Positions 10,077 to 19,517 of a DNA stretch of 64,000 nt are shown piece by piece. A model generated the notes under the pieces. That model was given only the letters and a program-made list of their open reading frames with translations. It searched no databases and was not told where the DNA came from. The stretch spans positions 44,215 through 108,214 of the forward strand of contig WBUH01000016.1 of the NCBI GenBank assembly GCA_008933805.1, written 5' to 3'. Each line of letters begins with the position of its first letter. Position 1 is the first letter of the stretch. The DNA is from Bacteroidota bacterium (GTDB taxonomy: Bacteria > Bacteroidota > Bacteroidia > UBA8524). The translations under genes were made by a program, and so were the position numbers.

Positions 10077-11009
10077 ATGAAACTGCCCCGCAAGCACACC
10101 TTACAAGAGGTTGCCCAAATGATAAATGCCCGTTTTGTAGGCCCTGATGATTTTGCCGTTACCGGAATTAATGAGATACACATGGTAGAGGCAGGCGACA
10201 TTACATTTGTAAACGTAGAAAAATATTACAAAAAGGCACTTACCAGTGCGGCTACTATTGTACTGATAAACAAAGACGTTGAATGTCCCGAAGGCAAAGC
10301 TCTATTAATCAGCGACGACCCCTTCCGTGATTATACGTTTTTGTGTAAGCACTTTAGCCCTACTCCTGTTCCTCAAACAAAAGCCTATCACACGGGTAAT
10401 AATGTAACTATTGGTAAAAACACCATTATACACCCCGGAGTAGCCATTAGCGATAATGTTACCATTGGCGATAATTGTATCATATACCCCAATGTGGTGA
10501 TTTACCACGATACCATTATTGGCAATAATGTAATTATACACGGCAATGCCACTATTGGCGGTGATGCTTTTTATTACAGCAGCTTTAAGAAAATGCACAG
10601 CTGCGGCCGCACCATTTTGCACGACGGTGTTGAAATAGGCTCAGGTACAACTATTGACCGAGGTGTAAGCGGAGATACCATTATAGGCAGCGAAACCAAA
10701 ATTGACAGTCAGGTTCACATTGGCCACGACACTCATGTAGGCTCACGCTGCATATTTGCTGCACAAGTAGCCATTGCCGGCGTTAGCAAGGTTGAAGACA
10801 ATGTGGTGCTATGGGGCAAAGTAGGTGTGAACAAAGAAGTAGTGATTGGTAAAGGAGCGGTGGTTTTAGCCTCTTCAGGCGTTAGTAAAAGCCTTGAAGG
10901 AGGCAAAGTGTACTATGGCTCCCCTGCTAAAGAAAATCGCCGTATGCTGCGCGAAATGGCCGCCATGGGTCAATTACCCGAGTTGTTGGATAAACTTCAC
11001 AAATTATAA
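10077..11009 (+). CDS. lpxD: LpxD-like UDP-3-O-acylglucosamine N-acyltransferase
   Basis: 310 residues, slightly shorter than typical LpxD (about 340). The N-terminal uridine-binding-like domain (residues 1-100, with ITFVN) is followed by a left-handed beta-helix of hexapeptide repeats (about 105-275: VTIGKN, VTIGDN, TIIGNN and so on). A helical tail (LREMAAMGQLPELLDKL) ends it. The segment HIGHDTHVG aligns with the region holding the catalytic His of LpxD. LpxD transfers the second 3-hydroxyacyl chain in lipid A synthesis in the cytoplasm. Members of this phylum often carry more than one LpxD-like gene, and this copy is not beside lpxC, fabZ or lpxA, so it may be a paralogue with altered acceptor. 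It stands alone between a terminator and a hairpin. Confidence 0.8.
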   Translation: MKLPRKHTLQEVAQMINARFVGPDDFAVTGINEIHMVEAGDITFVNVEKYYKKALTSAATIVLINKDVECPEGKALLISDDPFRDYTFLCKHFSPTPVPQTKAYHTGNNVTIGKNTIIHPGVAISDNVTIGDNCIIYPNVVIYHDTIIGNNVIIHGNATIGGDAFYYSSFKKMHSCGRTILHDGVEIGSGTTIDRGVSGDTIIGSETKIDSQVHIGHDTHVGSRCIFAAQVAIAGVSKVEDNVVLWGKVGVNKEVVIGKGAVVLASSGVSKSLEGGKVYYGSPAKENRRMLREMAAMGQLPELLDKLHKL

Positions 11010-11021
11010 ACCTCGTTTTAT

Positions 11022-11057
11022 CGGCAGGCATTAAAGCAATACCCCGTTAATCTGCCG
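11022..11057 (+). other. Intergenic stem-loop between lpxD-like gene and MORN lipoprotein
   Basis: An inverted repeat: CGGCAGGCATTAA at 11022-11034 pairs with TTAATCTGCCG at 11047-11057 through 11 base pairs with a two-base bulge and a 12-base loop. No U-tract follows on either strand, so it is more likely a 3' end stabiliser or a leader structure than a classic terminator. Confidence 0.45.
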
Positions 11058-11073
11058 GAATGTATATTGCAGT

Positions 11074-11871
11074 ATGAAATTTTTCCGCCCCTTATTTCTT
11101 TTGGCGTTCCCCCTGTTTTTTAACGCCTGTTTTTTTGGTACTGATGCTGCCGATGACATTAAAGAACTGTTGGATGCATCAAAGCCTAACCCCGAGGTTG
11201 AACAACGCTTGGAAAAGAAAAAATACACCGGCGAAAAGAAATACTATTACGAGGACAAGAAAATAAAAACCATTATCCGTTACAAAGACGGAAAGCGCAA
11301 CGGTGCATCAGTCAATTTTTATAAGGACGGGAATAAATGCGTTGAAACCGAGTTTAAAGACGGGAAGAAAAACGGTAAACTTACATGGTATTTCCAAAAC
11401 GGTAAGCCGTATCGGGTGATTACTTATGTGAACGATAAGATGCAAGGCTCTTATACAGAGTATCACCACGGCGGTGCGGTAAAGTTTATAGCTCAATTTA
11501 ACAACGATAATCCCTGCACAGGATACAAAGAGTATGATTACAAGGGTAAAGAAACCGACGACTTGAAAATAAACATTGAGTACACGGGGTATAACCGTGA
11601 GGCTGTAAGTTACCGCTACAAGGTTTCTCTAAATCACCCTGTTAAAAATGCGCTGTTTTACATAGGCAAACTGAAAGATGGCAAATGCTATGACGACGCT
11701 CTTCTTGAGAATTCGCTGTATAATACCGGCACCGAAGCCACAATTGATGTACCCGTAAAAGCCGGTTACTACTATGAAATACCCGTTTCAATTGTTGCCA
11801 AAATTACTACCAATACTAATGTTGATATAGCTTTGCACCGCAATTACACCATCAACACCAAAGATAAATAG
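11074..11871 (+). CDS. MORN-repeat lipoprotein
   Basis: 265 residues. The N-terminus is a lipoprotein signal (LLFFNA-type region ending in a Cys at about residue 19, LFFNAC). From residue 50 to about 150 there are at least five MORN/YwqK-like repeats (YYEDKKIKTIIRYKDGKRNG and EFKDGKKNGKLTWYFQNGK units) that form beta-hairpins. The C-terminal 100 residues are a separate, unrecognised domain. Proteins with these repeats are often annotated as toxin-antitoxin YwqK family antitoxins, but there is no toxin beside this one and the lipobox places it in the envelope, so that label would mislead. The role is unknown. The ATG at 11074 is the only sensible start because it opens the signal sequence. Confidence 0.8.
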   Translation: MKFFRPLFLLAFPLFFNACFFGTDAADDIKELLDASKPNPEVEQRLEKKKYTGEKKYYYEDKKIKTIIRYKDGKRNGASVNFYKDGNKCVETEFKDGKKNGKLTWYFQNGKPYRVITYVNDKMQGSYTEYHHGGAVKFIAQFNNDNPCTGYKEYDYKGKETDDLKINIEYTGYNREAVSYRYKVSLNHPVKNALFYIGKLKDGKCYDDALLENSLYNTGTEATIDVPVKAGYYYEIPVSIVAKITTNTNVDIALHRNYTINTKDK

Positions 11872-11903
11872 AGCGTGTGTTCCCTTTAGGGAGTGAGCAC
11901 TCT

Positions 11904-11911
11904 TATATTTG
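11904..11911 (+). promoter_or_regulatory. -7 element TATATTTG for the EamA transporter
   Basis: Exact TAnnTTTG match 16 bases before the TTG start at 11928. The upstream TGTGTT at about 11876-11881 is at best a weak -33. Confidence 0.6.
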
Positions 11912-11927
11912 CCTAAAATAAACGCTT

Positions 11928-12839
11928 TTGAACCCTGAAAAACGCGCAGCTTACCTGCAACTGCACCTCGCAATATTTTTGTGGGGATTTACGGCTATTT
12001 TGGGGCGCTGGATAAGCCTGCAAGAAGTCCCATTGGTGTGGTACCGTGTACTGATTACCTGTGTAGGATTACTGTTTGTACCGGGGGTTATTACGGGGCT
12101 AAAGACCCTTCAACGCAAAAATGTTTTCATCTTTTTAGGCATCGGATGCCTCACAGCACTGCACTGGGTGGCCTTTTACGGCTCTATAAAGGCAAGTAAC
12201 GTATCAGTAGCACTCAGCGGATTAGCCACTACCTCGCTGTTTACTTCGTTTATTGAGCCGTTGATATTTAAAAAACGGATACGCCCCACTGAGGTAATAC
12301 TGGGTTTATTGGTAATAGCAGGTATTTACATCATCTTTAACGGACTTGACGCAGGGTTTCTTATCGGCTTTATTATGGGATTGATTGCAGCCTTTCTTGC
12401 GGCTTTATTCTCTACCCTCAACAAAAAGTATATCGACCACGCCGACCCAAAATCGATAACCTTTACTGAGCTGGCGGGTGGTTTTATTTTCCTTTCGCTT
12501 TGCTCACCATTGTACCTATGGCTGTTTCCTAATGCTCAACTGATACCTACTGCTTCCGATTGGTTTAACCTGGTTGTATTGGCGTGGCTGTGTACCGCAT
12601 TTACTATGGTATTGGCATTAAAGGCCATGAAACACCTCTCTGCATTTACAGCAAACCTTGCTCTTAACCTTGAGCCTGTATATGGTATACTGCTGGCTTG
12701 GGCCATTTTTGGGGAGAATAAGGAGCTTTCGCCCAATTTTTATTTAGGAGCGATTATCATCATTTTCAGCGTGTTTTTACACCCTGTGTTAGAAAATCCT
12801 ACGGTAAAGAATAAACTGCGTGCTGTGCTTAAAAAATAA
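11928..12839 (+). CDS. EamA/DMT-superfamily transporter
   Basis: 303 residues with ten predicted membrane helices in two homologous EamA halves (about residues 10-140 and 150-290), each with the usual pattern of small and aromatic residues (HLAIFLWGFTAILGR; LNLEPVYGILLAWAIFGE). Inner-membrane drug/metabolite transporters of this kind export amino acids, nucleotides or other small molecules; the substrate cannot be read from sequence. It starts at TTG, because no in-frame ATG precedes the first helix and a good -7 box lies 16 bases upstream. It ends ten bases before the convergent MtfA-like gene. Confidence 0.92.
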   Translation: MNPEKRAAYLQLHLAIFLWGFTAILGRWISLQEVPLVWYRVLITCVGLLFVPGVITGLKTLQRKNVFIFLGIGCLTALHWVAFYGSIKASNVSVALSGLATTSLFTSFIEPLIFKKRIRPTEVILGLLVIAGIYIIFNGLDAGFLIGFIMGLIAAFLAALFSTLNKKYIDHADPKSITFTELAGGFIFLSLCSPLYLWLFPNAQLIPTASDWFNLVVLAWLCTAFTMVLALKAMKHLSAFTANLALNLEPVYGILLAWAIFGENKELSPNFYLGAIIIIFSVFLHPVLENPTVKNKLRAVLKK

Positions 12840-12848
12840 GGCATAGGA

Positions 12849-13637
12849 CTACATCCCCAACTTTGTAGGGTCTTGCTTTAATACGTTACCGAACATATCG
12901 TACAAGCGCGGGGTTTCCGATTTAAAATCCGTGGGAGTTTCAAAAAAATGTTCCCCCATAATTGCAAAAAACTCCATTTCGTTCCTAAACGCATAATCAC
13001 GAAACAACGCCTTCTGTTTCATAGTATCCAGCACTGCATGGTCTTGTATGTGGGTCCGCAGTTTTTTAAATTTATTACTGTCAAACGGGGCTTCACCGTC
13101 CATTTGTGTTTGCTGCAAAAAGTAGGCATGGGCAAACTCATGCACACCAAGATTTAAGTTATCCTTCGGGCTGTCAATCCCTTCTTTAAAGTGTTTCCAG
13201 CTAAAAGCCAAAACACCGATAGCGTTAGCTTCGCCTTTGTGATACTGGCGGGTAATTTTAGAATAATACTCCTCAGGGTACACCAATATTTGTTTAAAAC
13301 CGCTTAACTGATAATCCTCTACCCCAAAACTAAATTTGATAGCCGCAGCACCAATCATCATCTTCATATAATACTCCACCTCAATTTCCCTTCCGATAAA
13401 GTTTTTTGATTGGACGAATAAAGCCAGCCGCTGCATAAACCGTTGCTGCGATGTATACGGCAGTTGGCGATAAAAAAGATCGTTGTTTAACAACAACTCT
13501 TCGTTTTCCTTTATGACTTTAACATCGCTTTTAAAACGGTCTTCGGCGGCTTCCTCTGCAATTGTTTCGGTGTAGGCACTGCGTATATACACAAAAAAAA
13601 TAACGCCTATAACTATGATAATTATTACTATGTCCAA
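12849..13637 (-). CDS. MtfA-like zinc peptidase (M90 family), membrane anchored
   Basis: 262 residues. One N-terminal membrane helix (IVIIIIVIGVIFFVYI) is followed by a soluble domain with the HExxH-type motif in GVHEFAHAYF near residue 170, characteristic of the MtfA/M90 peptidases related to anthrax lethal factor. E. coli MtfA is cytoplasmic and controls the glucose repressor Mlc; this one has an added anchor, so its target probably differs. The start is a TTG at 13637: an in-frame TAG sits directly before it and no ATG lies at the N-terminus, so the choice is forced. A -7 box lies 18 bases upstream. Confidence 0.85.
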   Translation of the reverse strand: MDIVIIIIVIGVIFFVYIRSAYTETIAEEAAEDRFKSDVKVIKENEELLLNNDLFYRQLPYTSQQRFMQRLALFVQSKNFIGREIEVEYYMKMMIGAAAIKFSFGVEDYQLSGFKQILVYPEEYYSKITRQYHKGEANAIGVLAFSWKHFKEGIDSPKDNLNLGVHEFAHAYFLQQTQMDGEAPFDSNKFKKLRTHIQDHAVLDTMKQKALFRDYAFRNEMEFFAIMGEHFFETPTDFKSETPRLYDMFGNVLKQDPTKLGM

Positions 13638-13655
13638 CTATTCAGGGCTTTCCTC

Positions 13656-13663
13656 CAAAGATA
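13656..13663 (-). promoter_or_regulatory. -7 element (TATCTTTG on minus strand) for the MtfA-like gene
   Basis: CAAAGATA on the plus strand, 18 bases upstream of the TTG start at 13637. It supports that unusual start codon. Confidence 0.55.
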
Positions 13664-13711
13664 AAAAAGAGGGGCACTCTAACACTTTATTTTAAAAAGT
13701 TTTCGATAAGG

Positions 13712-16700
13712 TTATCGTAACAGTGTTATTGTACCGTTTTCAATGCTGCGGCGGGGAGCTTGTCTTTCGCCAATGTAATCTACCAACAGCAGCCAAGTAT
13801 AAACACCATCAGGCAATGGAGCACCTTTAAAGCTACCGTCCCACCCTTTTGACAAGTCTGTGGTTTCAAACACCAGCTCACCCCAACGGCTGTATATTTT
13901 CAAATCCATTCCCACTGCGTTGTGTAAATACGGCATAAAAAAATCATTTACTCCGTCCCCGTTTGGGGTAAATGCAGTCGGAGTAACCCCATAATAGCAA
14001 TCTTTTGCTAAAATGGTTTTTTCAATAGTATCACAAATATGATATATCATCACGTGGTATTTTCCCGTGTCGGTTACCATATAGGTGGGTGATGTGCTAC
14101 CGTCGTGCCACAAGTAGCTTGCATCAGGAATAGCAACGTTTAGTGTAATAGGCTCTTTGAAGCAACTAACATCACTTACTGTAGCAGGAAAACTAGGTTG
14201 GGGGTACACTTTAAAGTATTGCACCGAATGGGAGGTACAGCCATTAACAGTCACCGTATATCTCACGCTATCATTACCTGCTTTTGTTGGCACCAATACA
14301 TTTCCTTTTACATTAGTACCGCTAAACACTCCGCCCGGCACTGTAGGAATTAACACCACATCGCCTGCTTTAACACAATAGAAGGAGTTCATGGCTGTAA
14401 AATCAGCAATCGGGTCTGCATAAACCGTTACAGAATCAGAAGTAGAATCAACACATCCTTCCTGCGAAGTGATGATTAATGTAGCTGCACTTTTACCTGA
14501 AACAAGAAACTTTACTTGTTTAGCATCAACAGTGTTTGCTTGCCATCCGCCTGTAAACTGCCAACGGTTGGTATAAGTTCCTGCAACTATGCTTGACGTA
14601 TTTGTAAAATCAAATTGCTGAACACTGAAGCATTGTTCCTTTTTGTTAATTGTAAATGAAGCTTGCGGTTTAGGGCTTACTGTGACAAAAAGTAACGTAT
14701 CATCATCACAACCGTTTAGCGATGCTGCATACTTAACGGTGTCTAACCCGAGGATTTTTGGGGTATAGATATTACCCGACACATTTTTACCCGAAAACAC
14801 CCCGCCTTGTGGCCCTGCCACCAACGTATGTGGGGGTGGTGTTGACGTTACACAGTACTGGCTTTTAAGCCCCACAGTAGGCAAACTTAAATCAGGTTGA
14901 GGCTTTACCCGCACTGTGCCTTGTGTTGTATCCGTACAACCCGACGCCGTGTCTTGTACCACCAGCTTAACCGTAAACAACCCTGTATCGGCAAATTTTT
15001 TGCCTGACAAGTCTACACTAGTGTAGGTTGTTGAATCTGATAACAACCAATAAGTATTGTGTTTGTTGGGATTGGTTGTTTGGTTAGTAAAATCATACTG
15101 TTGTGCCTTGAAACACTGCACTGCCGTATTTATTTTAAGTACTGCCTTTGGCCTTTGGGCTACAGTGGTGTAGATAAGTGTATCATCCTCACAACCTTCC
15201 ACCGACACATAGTACATAATAGTATCAGGCCCCAATATTTTTGGGGTGTAGATGTTACCCGATACATTTTTACCAAAAAACATACCCCCTTGGGGCCCGG
15301 GCACTAAGGTATAGGGAGTTGGTGTTGCCCCTACACAAAATGTGCTGCTGAAATTAACCAACGAAACACCCAAGTCTGGCTCGGGTTTCACCCGTACGGT
15401 CATTTGGCCAGTATCTTTACAGCCCATCACCGTATCGTGCAGCATTAGTTTAACTACATAGTTTCCGGTATCGTTAAACTTCTTTCCCACTATATCCATA
15501 CTACTATAAGATGTAGCATCTGATATTTGCCAATTGGGTATAAAGTTGTTTCTATTGGGTGTGTTATTTGTAAAGTTATATATATGCCCCTTCGCACACT
15601 GGTTGGTGTCATTCACAACTATTATAGGCGCTGTAGGCACAACATAAATACTTAAAGCTTTTACTGCCTGACCCGGCATTGGACAAGAATTATCGTTGGC
15701 GGTAACTGTAAAATAATGCGGGTCGACACGCCCGTCGGCAGATTTAGGCGTCCAGCACAACTGACCAGCCTGTTGCTTGGGATTTGAACCCGGAAACTTA
15801 GTAAATATAGCATTGGGTATACCACTGTTCCAGTCTAAGAATACAGAATCGGTTGCAGTACTGTCAAAAGTGGTAATATTTATACATACTTGCTGTCCCG
15901 GACAAGTTGTGTCTTGTGTCGCTGTAATTTTCGGCGGAGTATTGTTGTTACAGTTAATTATACTCATCTGCATATCTCGCCGAGTAATGCCCACTACCCT
16001 CAACACTCCATTTACTTTACGCCATTCGGTAACCTGAAGCACTAATACCGTTACTTGATTTAGCAGCGTGGGTCTAAAATTAAGATTACCTGTTGACGAA
16101 TCAAGATGAAAGCCACTTGGCGAAGGCAATGTTGCATCGGGAAAACCTAAAAAACGTAATGGTTTTTGTGCTGAATACGGACTGATATACCCTAATGGCG
16201 AACCGGCAGCTTGTAATGGAGAAACTAAGCTGTAGGTAAGTATATCGTTATCTACTGTATCAAGCGCGCCGTTATTAAATACAAAATCTGTATTTACACA
16301 CACCAATGCTGCTGCAGGTGTAGTAAATATGGGTGAACTATTACAACTTATATCCGTAAAAATGCTTGCTTCTGTATAAAATGTTTCATCGGCTGCACCC
16401 GTGGTAATTGATTTGTTTCTTGCATTCTGCGTCCAACTCACTATTAATTCATTGCACACAGATTTTGAACTGGAAACATCTACTATCCCGGTATAAATGT
16501 GCTGTTCAATACCGTAAGGATAGTTCCCGCCCTTACACTTGCTACTAAATGATGAAGGGCAATTTCGGCCTATCCCAGTAATATCAGTAACGCTTTCCTT
16601 TCTCACCATCACTGTTGTGGTCCACGTTGAATTCTTACATTTCACAGGAAGGTTAAACGTAACACCTAGAGTAGTCCCGCCACAATCTCTGTAAACAGTA

Positions 16701-16861
16701 AGAGTAATTTTATATCTATTATTTCCTAAGCATTGATAAGTAATATCACTGCCCATTAAGTGGCTTGCCTTTAAAGACGGAATGAAAGAAAAGAAAATAC
16801 CAAGAAACAGTATTGCGTTAAACAACGATATGTGAATTCTCCTTTTAGCTAAATTGATCAT
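13712..16861 (-). CDS. T9SS type B (gliding-motility C-terminal) surface protein
   Basis: 1049 residues from the ATG at 16861, chosen because it begins a normal signal peptide ending at LKASHLMGSD. The N-terminal 300 residues belong to a family whose mature end typically starts SHLMGSDITYQCLGNN. Three Ig/PKD-like repeat units follow (roughly 500-900), two of which share GPQGG and the identical stretch KNVSGNIYTPKILG. The C-terminus (residues about 960-1049) is the type B sorting domain, with TPNGDGVNDFF, IYSRWGELVFE and GWDGSFKG, which routes cargo through the T9SS without the type A signal. It is probably a cell-surface or adhesin-like filament protein. The gene stands alone, with a weak -7 box 17 bases before the ATG. 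Confidence 0.9.
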   Translation of the reverse strand: MINLAKRRIHISLFNAILFLGIFFSFIPSLKASHLMGSDITYQCLGNNRYKITLTVYRDCGGTTLGVTFNLPVKCKNSTWTTTVMVRKESVTDITGIGRNCPSSFSSKCKGGNYPYGIEQHIYTGIVDVSSSKSVCNELIVSWTQNARNKSITTGAADETFYTEASIFTDISCNSSPIFTTPAAALVCVNTDFVFNNGALDTVDNDILTYSLVSPLQAAGSPLGYISPYSAQKPLRFLGFPDATLPSPSGFHLDSSTGNLNFRPTLLNQVTVLVLQVTEWRKVNGVLRVVGITRRDMQMSIINCNNNTPPKITATQDTTCPGQQVCINITTFDSTATDSVFLDWNSGIPNAIFTKFPGSNPKQQAGQLCWTPKSADGRVDPHYFTVTANDNSCPMPGQAVKALSIYVVPTAPIIVVNDTNQCAKGHIYNFTNNTPNRNNFIPNWQISDATSYSSMDIVGKKFNDTGNYVVKLMLHDTVMGCKDTGQMTVRVKPEPDLGVSLVNFSSTFCVGATPTPYTLVPGPQGGMFFGKNVSGNIYTPKILGPDTIMYYVSVEGCEDDTLIYTTVAQRPKAVLKINTAVQCFKAQQYDFTNQTTNPNKHNTYWLLSDSTTYTSVDLSGKKFADTGLFTVKLVVQDTASGCTDTTQGTVRVKPQPDLSLPTVGLKSQYCVTSTPPPHTLVAGPQGGVFSGKNVSGNIYTPKILGLDTVKYAASLNGCDDDTLLFVTVSPKPQASFTINKKEQCFSVQQFDFTNTSSIVAGTYTNRWQFTGGWQANTVDAKQVKFLVSGKSAATLIITSQEGCVDSTSDSVTVYADPIADFTAMNSFYCVKAGDVVLIPTVPGGVFSGTNVKGNVLVPTKAGNDSVRYTVTVNGCTSHSVQYFKVYPQPSFPATVSDVSCFKEPITLNVAIPDASYLWHDGSTSPTYMVTDTGKYHVMIYHICDTIEKTILAKDCYYGVTPTAFTPNGDGVNDFFMPYLHNAVGMDLKIYSRWGELVFETTDLSKGWDGSFKGAPLPDGVYTWLLLVDYIGERQAPRRSIENGTITLLR

Positions 16862-16878
16862 AACGCAACTACCTTTTG

Positions 16879-16886
16879 CAAAGATG
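16879..16886 (-). promoter_or_regulatory. Weak -7 element (CATCTTTG) for the type B T9SS gene
   Basis: Five of six fixed positions of TAnnTTTG match on the minus strand. A TTG lies 23 bases further upstream. The position 17 bases before the ATG at 16861 fits the other genes in the window. Confidence 0.35.
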
Positions 16887-17012
16887 CGGATTACATGTAA
16901 AAACGTTGTCAACCAAACAAATAATAATGTTTTAATAACACTATTAATGCCCCGATGTCCCGTTGTTAGCTAAACGAAGAGAAAAGATATAAGTATGTAA
17001 CCGTTGCTGTTT

Positions 17013-17978
17013 TTACAACAAAGTTTTGATAATATCCTCTGCTGAAAGACCTTCTGCTTCGGCTTTGTAGTTTTTAACGATACGGTGGCGCAATATGGGC
17101 TCTGCAACAGCTTGCACATCTTCCATATCAGGCGAATATTTGCCGCGGAAAAGCGCATGGCATTTTGCTCCCATTACCAAATACTGACTGGCACGGGGCC
17201 CTGCTCCGTATTCAAGGTATTGCTTCACATAATCCGATGCTGTGGTTGATGAGGGGCGTGTTTTTGCAGCCAATTTCACAGCATACTCAATTACGTTATC
17301 GGGCACGGGCACTTTACGCACCAGCTTTTGGAAATATTGTACCTCGGCAGCACTGATGATTTTACCTGCTTTTGAATCGTTATCGCTGGTAGTACTTTTT
17401 ACAACATCAATTTCTTCTTGCAACGATGGGTAATCCAACACAATATTGAACATAAAACGGTCAAGCTGTGCTTCGGGCAAGGGATAAGTACCCTCCTGCT
17501 CAATAGGGTTTTGGGTTGCCAGTACAAAAAACGGCTTATCCAACACGTGCATCTGGCCGGCGGCGGTAACGTTTTTCTCTTGCATCGCCTCCAGTAACGC
17601 CGCCTGTGTTTTGGGCGGAGTACGGTTTATCTCATCCGCAAGGATAATATTGGCAAATATGGGTCCGCGAATAAATTTAAAATGACGGCTCTCGTCCAAA
17701 ATCTCACTGCCCGTAATATCGCTGGGCATCAAATCAGGTGTAAACTGTATGCGGTTAAAGCTCAAATCCATTACATCGGCAATGGTTTTTACCAACAGGG
17801 TTTTTGCCAAACCGGGCACACCTACCAACAAACAGTGTCCATTACAAAACATGCTTATCAGCACGTTCTCAATCACTTTGTCCTGCCCCACAATCACATT
17901 GTGTATTTCAGATTTAAGGTTTTTTATAATGCCGGTAAAGGCATCAGCAGCTTCAACATCGTTCTTGTATTCTACCAT
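17013..17978 (-). CDS. MoxR family AAA+ ATPase
   Basis: 321 residues, the usual MoxR length. The Walker A motif is GVPGLAKT, Walker B is ILADEINR followed by the PPKTQAALLEAMQE helix, sensor 1 is LATQNP, and a lid domain ends it (about 250-321, GASPR-type GAGPRASQYL). MoxR proteins are cytoplasmic chaperone-like ATPases that help mature metalloproteins or membrane complexes, generally with a VWA-domain or DUF58 partner. No DUF58 or Bat genes follow it here, which is unusual for the phylum. It lies 44 bases downstream of the SurA-like gene on the same strand and is probably cotranscribed with it. Confidence 0.95.
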   Translation of the reverse strand: MVEYKNDVEAADAFTGIIKNLKSEIHNVIVGQDKVIENVLISMFCNGHCLLVGVPGLAKTLLVKTIADVMDLSFNRIQFTPDLMPSDITGSEILDESRHFKFIRGPIFANIILADEINRTPPKTQAALLEAMQEKNVTAAGQMHVLDKPFFVLATQNPIEQEGTYPLPEAQLDRFMFNIVLDYPSLQEEIDVVKSTTSDNDSKAGKIISAAEVQYFQKLVRKVPVPDNVIEYAVKLAAKTRPSSTTASDYVKQYLEYGAGPRASQYLVMGAKCHALFRGKYSPDMEDVQAVAEPILRHRIVKNYKAEAEGLSAEDIIKTLL

Positions 17979-18022
17979 TTGGCGGTGCTTGAGTTTGTTG
18001 GGTTAAAGGGTTACTGCCTGCA

Positions 18023-19378
18023 TTATTTTTTTACCCAATGTTGCAGGGTAGGATGCTCGGCATATTTATCAACTATTTTTATGTAGTATTCTTTTTTGTT
18101 TTTGAAAATCCATTTTTCAAGCGCTTCGGCTTTTTTAGCTTCTAGCGCAGCATTCTGTATTTTCAGCCAATCTTTATCTAGGTCGGCAATGTGTGGTTCA
18201 GTTTCAGCAATCAGGTAAAACAGCTTGTAGCATTCTTTACCGTCTTGTTGTTTGCTATATACAGGACCGTAATAATCGCCCGCTTTCATTTTTCCAACGG
18301 CATCAAAAGCATCCTTATCCAACTCGGCAAGCGTTACTTTAAAGTTGCCCATTTGGTCGCTTATTTTACCTCCGTTTGATGAGGTGCGTTCGTCGTCAGA
18401 ATATTTCTTAGCAGCGTCTTCAAACGTTATACTCTGCGCCTGAATTGAGGTTAAAAGAGTATCTAATACGTTCTTCTGCAACTGCAAATCAGCCGCTACA
18501 GTTTTAGGCATTTTAAGAATATGGCGCGCATTTACGCGCTCGCCCCTGCGCTCAATCAGCTTCAGAATATGGTAACCAAACGAGGTTTCTATAATCTTAG
18601 AAATAGTATCGGGTTTTAATTTAAAAGCAGCAGCCTCAAACTCGGGAACCATTTGTCCGCGACCAAAGAACCCTAATTCACCACCCCGCGCTGCCGACAT
18701 AGGGTCGTCTGATTCACTAATGGCAGTTATTGCAAAGTCTCCTCCGTCTAAAATTTCCTGACGTATGCGCTCAATTTTCATGCGGGCATAGTCTTTTTCG
18801 GCTTGGGTAACTTTAGGAAACCTAACGATTTGTGCAAGTGTAACCTCTGCATTTATCTGAGGCAAACTGTCTTTGGGTATATCGCCGTAGTACTTAATAA
18901 CTTCTGAAGGGGTAATTTTAACATCCTTCAGAATCTTTTGCTGCAATTCATTCACCAGCATTTCTTCGTACAAACGGGCACGGGTTTGTGCTTTAAACTC
19001 TTCGATTGACTTACCGATGTATTTTATAAAATCATCCTCGCCACCCGGAAACTGAGCCAATATATAGGCCATACGGCGTTCAATTTCTCCATCTACCCTT
19101 TCAGGAGCAATCACAACACTATCCAACTGAGCTTTGTACAAAAGTATTTTTTTTGCAATCAGCGAGTTTAGTATCTGGTAGCGGTCTTCTTCTTTAAACT
19201 GAACCCCCGATTGTTCTTCTAAGGTGGCAAACTCCTTATCAATATCCGACCTTAAGATGTAGTTATCGCCCACAATGGCTACAATTTCATCCAATATGCG
19301 CCCGTCGGTCTCAGGCTGTGCCCAAAGGCCGCCCACCGTCAAAAAAAGCACTACGGTAGCTATGAATGTTTTTATCAT
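18023..19378 (-). CDS. SurA-like periplasmic peptidyl-prolyl isomerase
   Basis: 451 residues from the ATG at 19378, which opens the signal peptide (IKTFIATVVLFLTVGGLWA). The upstream in-frame start at 19411 would only add a charged tail before it. A SurA-type N-terminal chaperone region (LDEIVAIVGDNYILRSDID; about 20-170) precedes two parvulin (PPIC) domains at about 177-280 and 282-385. The first carries GGELGFFGRGQMVPEFE and FGYHILKLIER. SurA-like proteins escort unfolded outer-membrane proteins across the periplasm. The neighbouring 652-residue isomerase is a second member, so this strain keeps a pair, perhaps for the many barrel and T9SS clients. Confidence 0.92.
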   Translation of the reverse strand: MIKTFIATVVLFLTVGGLWAQPETDGRILDEIVAIVGDNYILRSDIDKEFATLEEQSGVQFKEEDRYQILNSLIAKKILLYKAQLDSVVIAPERVDGEIERRMAYILAQFPGGEDDFIKYIGKSIEEFKAQTRARLYEEMLVNELQQKILKDVKITPSEVIKYYGDIPKDSLPQINAEVTLAQIVRFPKVTQAEKDYARMKIERIRQEILDGGDFAITAISESDDPMSAARGGELGFFGRGQMVPEFEAAAFKLKPDTISKIIETSFGYHILKLIERRGERVNARHILKMPKTVAADLQLQKNVLDTLLTSIQAQSITFEDAAKKYSDDERTSSNGGKISDQMGNFKVTLAELDKDAFDAVGKMKAGDYYGPVYSKQQDGKECYKLFYLIAETEPHIADLDKDWLKIQNAALEAKKAEALEKWIFKNKKEYYIKIVDKYAEHPTLQHWVKK

Positions 19379-19517
19379 GGGTTTAGGGTTAATATGCTTT
19401 GCTGCTTTCAAAGTAAATAGCTGTATGTAATTTGTTGTATAAAATTATGCCGGATGTTTGCTATAAACGATAAACACACCCGTTTTGGTTTGTTGTTGCT
19501 GTTTTAATTTTACAGTT

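Noticed and set aside
11074..11871. Antitoxin role for the MORN/YwqK-repeat protein
   Set aside because: There is no toxin gene beside it, and the lipobox places it in the envelope.
17682..18086. 134-residue plus-strand frame opposite moxR
   Set aside because: Shadow of the MoxR ATPase; composition is unlike a protein.
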